A stretch of 64,000 nucleotides of DNA from CAYQQQ01 sp964420125 (GTDB lineage Bacteria; Actinomycetota; Acidimicrobiia; Acidimicrobiales; Microtrichaceae), in the NCBI GenBank assembly GCA_964420125.1, contig CAYQQQ010000009.1, forward strand, positions 80,873-144,872, read 5' to 3'. Position numbers and translations under genes: made by a program. Position 1 is the first letter of the stretch; the number at the start of each line of letters is the position of its first letter. The notes under the pieces are model-generated. The model was given only the letters and a program-made list of their open reading frames with translations. It was not told the DNA's origin and made no database searches. This document shows positions 57,246-64,000 of the stretch, in pieces.

Positions 57246-60200
57246 ATGGCACGCGCTCGGAGCGCTCGCAGCCAACCCTCTGACCAGCTTTCGCTGTTCG
57301 ATCTAGCGCTCCCTCCCGACGACGCCGACGAGGCATCGACCCAGGAGGTGACCCATGAACCGTTACGGTCAGATGGCGCTCGAGCACAGCCGGCAGCACC
57401 GGCCGGACGCCTATTCGCAGATCCCGGACCCCGCCCAGTTCTTCGACGAGGCGGGGGAGGAGATCGCGGCGGCGGTGACCCGGCTGCGCGACGAGATCCT
57501 CGGCCCGTCCAAGCCCGGCGAGACGCCGGAGGAGTACCGGCTCCGCAGCTACCAGGCGTTGGCAACAGCCGAGGAGCTGACGCTGGCGGATCATCCGCTG
57601 TTCCAGCCGGACCCGTCGGTGGAGACCGAGGACTGGAGCGACGACCCGGACCTGGACCGCCGCTACCAGGATCTGGCCGAGATCAACCAGGCGATCAACA
57701 CCCCGCTGTAGCCGGCGAACCACCCGCATCCCCGGCGCGACCGGCACCGTTTCGGCCGACCGGTGCCGACGATCTCGCGCCGTCGGGGTCAGGGGCGAAG
57801 CTGCGAGCGAACCTCGACGCGCTGGCGGTCCTCAACCGGTGCCGAGACGAGGGCGGCAGGTGGGCGACCCCCGACGAGCAGACGGTTCTCGCCCGCTGGT
57901 CGGGTTGGGGAGCGATCCCGCAGGTCTTCGACCCCGATGACGACCGCTACACCGACGAGCGCGTCGAGCTGCGCCGGTTGCTGCGCACCGAGACGGGCTG
58001 GGCGCAGGCCCGGCGAACGACGCTGAACGCGCACTACACCTCGGCTCCGGTCGTGCAGGCCATGTGGAGCGCCGCCCAACAACTTGGGGTTGAGGGCGTC
58101 GTCCGGGTGCTGGAGCCTGGGTGTGGATCGGGCAACTTCATCGGTTTCGCCCCCGACGGTGCGCGCCTGACCGGTGTCGAGCTGGACCAAACGACCGCCG
58201 AGATCGCCCAGCACCTCTACGGCGCTCGGGCCGCCATCGAGGCCACCGGGTTCGAGGAGCTGCGCGTCCCCGACGGCGAGTTCGATCTGGTTGTCGGCAA
58301 CGTCCCGTTCGCCAAGGTCACACCGCACGACCCGCGGCACAACCGCGGCCGTCACGCCTTGCACAACTACTTCCTCGTCAAGTCGCTGCGCCTGACCCGA
58401 CCCGGTGGACTCGTCGTCGCGCTCACCTCCCGCTACACCCTCGATGCCCGCAACCCGGCGGCCCGGCGGGATATGGCGTCGATGGCCGATCTCGTCGGCG
58501 CGGTCCGGCTGCCCGAACGGGCCTTCGCCCGATCCTCGGGCACCGACGTCGTCGTCGACATGGTGATCCTGCGCCGCCGCCCACCCGGAGCCGAACCCAC
58601 CGGACCCGGATGGGAACACGTCGGTCCCGCCCCCATCGCAGCAGCTGAGGACGCGGCGCCGTTGGAGGTCAACGAGTACTACCTCACCCACCCCGACCGC
58701 GTCCTGGGCGACCTCGCCGCCGCACGGGGCATGTACCGAGACCACGAGCTGACCGTCACTCCGAACGGAGACCTCGACCGACAACTCCCCGCCGCACTCG
58801 CGTCCCTCGCCGCCGAAGCCGGCGACACTGGCCTCACCTACATCTTGGCCAGCCGCGACACCGAGTCGCCTCGACCGGAGCGCCGCGCGGCACGAGGCGA
58901 CTTCTACCTCGAGCATGCGCAGGACGGCAGCTTCGTCGTCAACCAGCGCGGCGACGTCGCGCAGCTCCAGGGTGGCACCCCGATCACCTACAAGCCGCGG
59001 GTCGCGAAGGACAAGAGCGAACTCGTGCGGCTCGTCGGGCTCCGTGACGCTGCCCGTCGGGTGCTGGAGGTGCAGGTCGACGGCGGCAGCGACGAACGAC
59101 TCGACGCCGCTCAAAGCGTCCTCGGCGAGCTGTACCGCACCTACGTGCGCGTCTACGGACCGATCAACCGGTCCAGCGAGGCGCGCACCGGTCGCCGCAA
59201 CCTCGAGACCGGCGAGGAGATCATGCGCCGCGTCCGACCGCGCATGGGCGGCTTCCGCGACGACCCCGACTGGCCCCTCGTCGCCGCCCTGGAGGTGTTC
59301 GACGAAGAGAGCCAAGAGGCTCGACCCGCGGCGATCTTCCACGAACGAGTCATCGACCCACCCCACGAGCGCCACGGAGTCGACAGCCCAGACGAGGCAG
59401 TCGCGGTGTGCCTGGACGAGAGCGGGACGGTCACCGTCGAGCGAGTTGCTGAACTCCTCAGCACCTACGCGACCCACGCACGCCGGCAACTCGGCGACGT
59501 CGTCTACGACGAGCCCGGCACGAGCCGGCTCGTGCCCGCATCGGAGTACCTGTCGGGCAACGTCCGAGCCAAGCTCGACAACTGCCGCGCCGCCGAGGAC
59601 CCCGACGGCCGCTACCGGGCCAACATCGCCGCGCTGGAACGAGTGCTGCCCCGTCAGCTCGAGCCGACCGAGATCACCGCCCGACTCGGCGCACCATGGA
59701 TCCCGAGCTGCGACATCGAACAGTTCTGCCGCGAGGTCCTCGACGCCAGCGTCGACGTCGAGCACCTCCCACAGCTCGGCAACTGGTCAGCACGACTGCG
59801 CGACGGAAGTCGCCGCAGCGTCGCGCTCTCCTCGGAATGGGGCACCGGCCGAGCCGACGCCGTCACGCTCCTCGATGCCGCGCTCAACCAGCGGCTCCAC
59901 ACCGTCACCGACGCCACCGACGACGGCAAGCGGGTCCGCAATGACGCCGAGACCCTCGCGGCGCGCGACAAGCAAGAAGCCCTCACCTCTCGGTTCTCGA
60001 CCTGGGTGTGGGAAGACGAGGAGCGGGCCGGCCGTCTCGCCGGTCGCTACAACGAGCTGTTCTCCTCGACCGTCCTCCCGAACCACGACGGCGACCACCT
60101 GACCCTCCCTGGCCTCGCCGGCACGTTCACCCCTCGACCTCACCAGCGCGCTGCGGTCGCGCGCATCCTCACCGACGGCCGCTGTCTGCTGGCCCACGCC

Positions 60201-62765
60201 GTGGGTGCGGGCAAGACCGCCACGATGGTGATGGCTGCGATGGAGCTGCGCCGCCTTGGCTCCGCGTCGAAGCCCGCGGTGGTGGTGCCGAACCACATGC
60301 TCGACCAGTTCTCCCGCGAGTGGCTCCAGCTCTACCCGACCGCGCGGATCCTCGTCGCCGACCGGGACCGGCTGTCCAAGGCACGCCGCAAGGAGTTCGT
60401 GGCCCGTGCCGCGACCGGCGACTGGGACGGCATCGTCTTCACCCAATCAGGGTTTGCTCGCCTGCCCCTCGGCCGCGACCGCATGACCGACTACCTGGGC
60501 GAGGAGATCGCCACCGCCCGTATCGCGCTGGACGGTTCGAGGGACGGCAAGGGGCTGTCGGTCAAGAAGCTCGAGCGGCGCATTGCCCAGATGGAAGAGA
60601 CCTACAAGCGGCTCCTCTCCGAGCACACCAAGGACGACGGCGTCCGGTTCGAGGAGACGGGCATCGACTACCTCTTCGTCGACGAGGCCCACGCCTACAA
60701 GAACCGTCGCGTCGACAGCAGTATCGACGGTGTCGCGAACGCGGGCTCGCAGCGCGCCCAGGACCTCGACTCCAAGCTGTGGGCGTTGCGGCGGATCCAC
60801 GGCCCACGCGTGGTCACCTTCGCTACCGCCACCCCGGTCGCGAACTCGATGGCCGAGCTATGGGTCATGCAGTCGTATTTGCACCCCGACCTGTTGGCCA
60901 GCGTCGACCTCCGAGCGTTCGATGCGTGGGCCGCCAACTTCGGGCGCACCCACACCGCGTTGGAGCTCGCACCCGACGGTGCCTCCTACCGAATGCAGAC
61001 ACGGTTCGCCCGGTTCCAGAACGTCCCCGAACTCCTCACCCTCTACCGGCAAGTCGCGGATGTTCGCACGAACGAGGACCTCGACCTTCCGGTCCCGGCG
61101 CTTGCTGGTGGCCAGGCCGAGACCGTCGTCGTCGAGCCCAGCGACGTCCTCGTCGACTACGTCGCGGAGCTGGCCTCACGCGCTGAGGCCATCCGCAACC
61201 GGGCAGTCGATCCGAGCGAGGACAACATGCTCAAGGTCACCGGAGACGGCCGCCGCGCCGCGCTCGACCTCCGTCTCGTCGGCGAGCGCGCTTCGACCGA
61301 AGGCGGCAAGTTGACCGTGGCTGCCCAGCGGATCGCGGCGATCCATCACGCCACACGCGAGCTTCGCTACACCGACGAACACGGCCAGCTCACCCTTCGC
61401 CCAGGTGCGCTCCAGCTCGTGTTCTGTGACGTGTCCACCCCCGCGGCGGAGGGATGGAACGCCTACGACGAACTTCGCACTCTGCTCGTCTGCCGGGGTG
61501 TCGACCACGGCGCGATCCGCTACATGCAAGACGCCACGACCGACGTCGCCAAAGCCAAGCTCTTCGCCGCGTGCCGTGACGGCACCGTCTCGGTCCTCGT
61601 CGGCTCCACCGAGACCATGGGCGTGGGCACCAACGTGCAGGCACGCGCCATCGCCATGCACCACCTCGACGCGCCGTGGCGGCCTGCCGACATCGAACAA
61701 CGAGACGGCCGCATTCTCCGCCAGGGGAACCAGAACCCCGAAGTGCGCGTGCTGCGCTACGTCACCGAGGGCAGCTTCGACACTTACATGTGGCAGACGT
61801 TGGAGAGGAAGTCCGCGTTCATCGCGCAGGTCACACGCGGCGACTTGCCCGACCGCGATGTCGACGACATCGGCGACCAGGCCCTCTCCTTCGCGGAGGT
61901 CAAAGCACTCGCTACTGGCGACCCCCTCGTGCTGGAGAAGGCTGCCGTCGACGCCGATGTCGCTCGCCTCACCCGCCTCGAACGCGCCCACCGCGATGAT
62001 CAGCACCGGCTCCGCCGCACCTACGAGACGGCCACACGCCGCGCCGAGAAGGGCGAGCATCGTGCAGCGGACCTCCAGACCGTCGTCGGCCGAGTGACCG
62101 ACACCCGTGGCGAACGCTTCGCCATGATCATCGACGACCGAACCCACACCACACGCCTCAACGCGGGTAAGCACCTCCAGGACATCCTCCGACAGCGCCT
62201 CGGCCAGACCGCCCCCGAGACCAGCGGACCAGTCTCCGAGATCGGACGCCTCGGCGGGTTGAGCGTCACCGCGCAGGCCATCGCCACGATCGAGGACGAG
62301 GTGCGCGTCGCCATCCCCGACGCCCACGTCGAAGTCAGCTTCCTCGTCCGCGACCTCAGTCGCAGCGACCCCGCCAACCTGATCACCCGTCTCGAACGCC
62401 ACCTCTACCGGCTTCCGGAGACCATCGCCGAACTGGGTCGCGAGGCATCCGACGCGCGTGCGGAGGCCCGGCGTGCTGAGACCCGCATCGGCCTACCGTG
62501 GGAGCCAAGCGACGAGCTGGTCAGTCTGCGACACCGCCAGAAGGAGATCGAGGAACAGCTCGCGGCCACGACAGAGACTGCCCACGACGTGCTGCCCGCG
62601 TCCCCCAGCGGGTCGAATCCGCCGACGCCTTCGCCTGCCACACCGACCCCCTCGACTCCTCCGGGCCGCAGTGTCGACGACATGACCGAGGTCGAGCGCA
62701 TGACCGCACGCCTCGACGCGATCCAGCGCAGTTCTGTCGCGGCTCGCGATGAAGTCGGCCTGTGA
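57246..62765 (+). CDS. DarB-like N6-methylase/SNF2 helicase fusion
   Basis: 1839 residues. Near the N-terminus SDQLSLFDL fits the beta-clamp-binding motif QL[SD]LF. A Gly/Pro/Arg-rich disordered stretch (about 40-175) follows. Then an N6-adenine methylase domain (RVLEPGCGSGNF at about 287; DLVVGNVPFAKV at about 351, the NPPY box being NVPF). A superfamily 2 helicase follows (HAVGAGKTATMV about 985; YLFVDEAHAYKN about 1145; QRDGRILRQGN about 1484). Phage P1 DarB has this order and protects incoming DNA from restriction. No in-frame ATG, GTG or TTG start lies between 57348 and the methylase domain. Confidence 0.82.
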   Translation: MARARSARSQPSDQLSLFDLALPPDDADEASTQEVTHEPLRSDGARAQPAAPAGRLFADPGPRPVLRRGGGGDRGGGDPAARRDPRPVQARRDAGGVPAPQLPGVGNSRGADAGGSSAVPAGPVGGDRGLERRPGPGPPLPGSGRDQPGDQHPAVAGEPPASPARPAPFRPTGADDLAPSGSGAKLRANLDALAVLNRCRDEGGRWATPDEQTVLARWSGWGAIPQVFDPDDDRYTDERVELRRLLRTETGWAQARRTTLNAHYTSAPVVQAMWSAAQQLGVEGVVRVLEPGCGSGNFIGFAPDGARLTGVELDQTTAEIAQHLYGARAAIEATGFEELRVPDGEFDLVVGNVPFAKVTPHDPRHNRGRHALHNYFLVKSLRLTRPGGLVVALTSRYTLDARNPAARRDMASMADLVGAVRLPERAFARSSGTDVVVDMVILRRRPPGAEPTGPGWEHVGPAPIAAAEDAAPLEVNEYYLTHPDRVLGDLAAARGMYRDHELTVTPNGDLDRQLPAALASLAAEAGDTGLTYILASRDTESPRPERRAARGDFYLEHAQDGSFVVNQRGDVAQLQGGTPITYKPRVAKDKSELVRLVGLRDAARRVLEVQVDGGSDERLDAAQSVLGELYRTYVRVYGPINRSSEARTGRRNLETGEEIMRRVRPRMGGFRDDPDWPLVAALEVFDEESQEARPAAIFHERVIDPPHERHGVDSPDEAVAVCLDESGTVTVERVAELLSTYATHARRQLGDVVYDEPGTSRLVPASEYLSGNVRAKLDNCRAAEDPDGRYRANIAALERVLPRQLEPTEITARLGAPWIPSCDIEQFCREVLDASVDVEHLPQLGNWSARLRDGSRRSVALSSEWGTGRADAVTLLDAALNQRLHTVTDATDDGKRVRNDAETLAARDKQEALTSRFSTWVWEDEERAGRLAGRYNELFSSTVLPNHDGDHLTLPGLAGTFTPRPHQRAAVARILTDGRCLLAHAVGAGKTATMVMAAMELRRLGSASKPAVVVPNHMLDQFSREWLQLYPTARILVADRDRLSKARRKEFVARAATGDWDGIVFTQSGFARLPLGRDRMTDYLGEEIATARIALDGSRDGKGLSVKKLERRIAQMEETYKRLLSEHTKDDGVRFEETGIDYLFVDEAHAYKNRRVDSSIDGVANAGSQRAQDLDSKLWALRRIHGPRVVTFATATPVANSMAELWVMQSYLHPDLLASVDLRAFDAWAANFGRTHTALELAPDGASYRMQTRFARFQNVPELLTLYRQVADVRTNEDLDLPVPALAGGQAETVVVEPSDVLVDYVAELASRAEAIRNRAVDPSEDNMLKVTGDGRRAALDLRLVGERASTEGGKLTVAAQRIAAIHHATRELRYTDEHGQLTLRPGALQLVFCDVSTPAAEGWNAYDELRTLLVCRGVDHGAIRYMQDATTDVAKAKLFAACRDGTVSVLVGSTETMGVGTNVQARAIAMHHLDAPWRPADIEQRDGRILRQGNQNPEVRVLRYVTEGSFDTYMWQTLERKSAFIAQVTRGDLPDRDVDDIGDQALSFAEVKALATGDPLVLEKAAVDADVARLTRLERAHRDDQHRLRRTYETATRRAEKGEHRAADLQTVVGRVTDTRGERFAMIIDDRTHTTRLNAGKHLQDILRQRLGQTAPETSGPVSEIGRLGGLSVTAQAIATIEDEVRVAIPDAHVEVSFLVRDLSRSDPANLITRLERHLYRLPETIAELGREASDARAEARRAETRIGLPWEPSDELVSLRHRQKEIEEQLAATTETAHDVLPASPSGSNPPTPSPATPTPSTPPGRSVDDMTEVERMTARLDAIQRSSVAARDEVGL
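57355..57711 (+). CDS. Small acidic protein nested in the methylase-helicase reading frame (118 aa)
   Basis: The ATG at 57355 has AGGAGG seven bases before it. The product (MNRYGQMALEHSRQHRPDAY; EEYRLRSYQALATAEELTLA; LDRRYQDLAEINQAINTPL) is helical, acidic and well-formed, resembling the TnpV-like small proteins found beside such helicases. It lies wholly inside the preceding open frame in another phase. The overlapping phase codes only low-complexity sequence, so this frame is the more constrained one. Confidence 0.75.
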   Translation: MNRYGQMALEHSRQHRPDAYSQIPDPAQFFDEAGEEIAAAVTRLRDEILGPSKPGETPEEYRLRSYQALATAEELTLADHPLFQPDPSVETEDWSDDPDLDRRYQDLAEINQAINTPL

Positions 62766-62839
62766 CAGCCGAGGTTGGACCGTTGACCGTGGAACTTCGG
62801 TGGTCCTCCATTGGTGATCATATGCAGGTCCTATGACGG

Positions 62840-64000
62840 TCAGCTGGCTTGGGCGAGCTCGGCTCGCTTTGTGATGGTGGCGGTGATGCGCCGGGCGAGG
62901 TCGTCGAGTTGGCGGTAGCCGTTGACGCGTCGGTACTGGCGCTCCGCGGCGAGCATGCCCGCGGCGGCCCACCGCAGGCGCATGTCTTTGCCTTGCCAGC
63001 GCTTCACGTTGCGGGCATGGACCCGGACGATGTCGATGGTGGACTCCATCGGGTTCGTCGTCGCGAGCGTGCGGCCGAGACTGGAGCCTGGGGTGACACC
63101 GAGCCGGGTGATGGTGACCGTCTCGACGAGGCCTTCGCGCAGGGACCCGGCCGCGTCAGGGTTGATCCTGTCGAGCTTCGCGGCCAGGGCGCGCAGGGCG
63201 GCTTCGGCCTCGCTGGCATCGGGGTTGCGCCAGGCATCGTTGAGGGCCCGGTTGACCCAGGCGTGCTCGGTGACGTTGAGGTGCGCCAGAACGTTGCGTC
63301 GCTTGTGCTCCCTGCAGCGGGCGATGAGCGCGACATCGCCCCACTTGTCGACGATGGCGTGGTAGATGCCTTTGCCGCCGTCGATGACGAACAGCACCCC
63401 CTGGCTCGGGTCGAACCCGCGGTCCTCGAGGCTGTTGAGCAGACGGGTGCACACCGCCTTGTTCTCGGTGGAGCCCTGCACGACGGTGAGCGGCACCTTG
63501 TTACCGTCGGTGTCGACACCGAGCGCGCCGACCATGGTCTCGTCGCCGAAGCCGAACCCGTCGATGTACACGACGAGCCAGCGGCGGTCATCGAGGGGTC
63601 GGGCGCGGAACTCGGCGAGGCCCTTGCGAGTCGCGGCCACGAACCGGCGGCTCACCGCCGAGTGCGACACCGAGCTCGACGCCTCGGCTATCGACGCGCC
63701 GGCAGGTTCCAAGGTCTGCTCGTAGCCGCGGGTCGACACCCCCGCCAGCATCGACGCGACCGTATGGTCATCGAGCAGATCCCGGGCCGAGATCGCCGCC
63801 CAGGTCTCCAAGGAGACCTCACCGGTCCCGTCCACGGCACGCACCCGAGGCTTGCGTACCTCGACCATCCGGCCACCCATCGGCACCTTCGCCGGCTCAG
63901 TACCGTGACGCACCGCGGTCCGCTGCGGGTTGTGGCGCCCTTTGGGGCTCTCCTGACTCTGATGTGGGTCATGTGGCGGGAACGTGTGTTCGTTCGTGTG
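62840..64000 (-). CDS. IS256-family (Mutator-type) transposase, 5' end outside window
   Basis: The frame is open to the right edge. Upstream of the GTG at 63913 it still reads HDPHQSQESPKGRHNPQRTA, which looks like authentic N-terminal sequence, so the start is outside. DDE motifs: VVYIDGFGFGDE, VLFVIDGGKGIYHA and TNPMESTIDIVR, with the family signature CREHKRRNVLAHL between the second Asp and the Glu. Probably a full-length IS copy inside or at the border of element 2; its terminal repeats were not identified. Confidence 0.9.
   Translation of the reverse strand, partial: HTNEHTFPPHDPHQSQESPKGRHNPQRTAVRHGTEPAKVPMGGRMVEVRKPRVRAVDGTGEVSLETWAAISARDLLDDHTVASMLAGVSTRGYEQTLEPAGASIAEASSSVSHSAVSRRFVAATRKGLAEFRARPLDDRRWLVVYIDGFGFGDETMVGALGVDTDGNKVPLTVVQGSTENKAVCTRLLNSLEDRGFDPSQGVLFVIDGGKGIYHAIVDKWGDVALIARCREHKRRNVLAHLNVTEHAWVNRALNDAWRNPDASEAEAALRALAAKLDRINPDAAGSLREGLVETVTITRLGVTPGSSLGRTLATTNPMESTIDIVRVHARNVKRWQGKDMRLRWAAAGMLAAERQYRRVNGYRQLDDLARRITATITKRAELAQAS

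Larger units (their letters stand above)
24141..64000. mobile_element. Element 2: integrative conjugative element inserted in cpaF (right end outside window)
   Basis: The left border lies in about 24137-24150, where the cpaF coding sequence ends. A serine recombinase gene ends 36 bases inside. Within 40 kb come a MobF relaxase, a sigma-like gene, a second Tad locus, type IV secretion genes, a primase, a VirD4-type coupling protein and a methylase-helicase. The recombinase-relaxase-secretion set is that of an ICE. The other attachment site and the 5' half of cpaF are not in view, so size and att core cannot be fixed. Confidence 0.8.

Overview
This window is high-GC actinobacterial DNA. The left 24 kb is chromosomal: a ComEC / unknown / HolA / RpsT / LepA / HrcA / DnaJ / RsmE run, followed by a BldD-type regulator with an intact c-di-GMP signature and a proline-rich L,D-transpeptidase. 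The class Acidimicrobiia, or a close relative, would fit this gene order and the high GC, but that placement is inference.

From about 10.0 to 24.1 kb the minus strand carries one long chromosomal Tad/Flp-pilus operon. It is transcribed right to left with 4-base start/stop overlaps throughout: cpaF (3' part only), tadB-like, tadC-like, flp pilin, two tadE-like genes, a tadG-like gene, a membrane pseudokinase and a LysM protein. Two different serine-integrase elements interrupt it. Element 1 (13582-21754, about 8.2 kb) sits inside the flp pilin gene. Both junctions are visible, and removing the element restores an 88-residue pilin in frame together with symmetric attB and attP sites. It encodes an integrase, an XRE regulator, a Spo11/TopoVI-A-like TOPRIM protein, a PrimPol-helicase protein, a cluster of TGCGCA repeats that may be an origin, and an HK97-type capsid. 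No portal, terminase or tail gene is present, so it resembles a phage satellite of the phiRv1 kind.

Element 2 starts near 24.14 kb inside cpaF and runs past the right edge, so it is at least 39.8 kb. It looks like an integrative conjugative element. Its gene set is a serine recombinase, a MobF relaxase-helicase, a sigma-like protein behind tandem SD-masking hairpins, a complete second Tad locus (SAF protein, CpaE-like, CpaF, TadB, TadC, Flp-like pilin, TadE/G-like proteins, LysM-BTAD protein), and a type IV secretion set (M23 hydrolase, VirB2-, VirB8-, VirB6-, VirB3/4-like proteins, VirB4 ATPase, VirD4 coupling protein). It also carries a CHC2/TOPRIM primase and a DarB-like methylase-helicase. 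Its own Tad locus is split by a Tn554-like recombinase trio next to a hicBA module. An IS256-family transposase gene runs off the right end.

A shared promoter-like motif (CGCGAAG, 14 bases, GGGGCCTA) recurs at the starts of several element-2 operons, and in three cases the core directly abuts an ATG. This suggests one dedicated, leaderless transcription programme for transfer. No rRNA, tRNA or CRISPR array was recognised.
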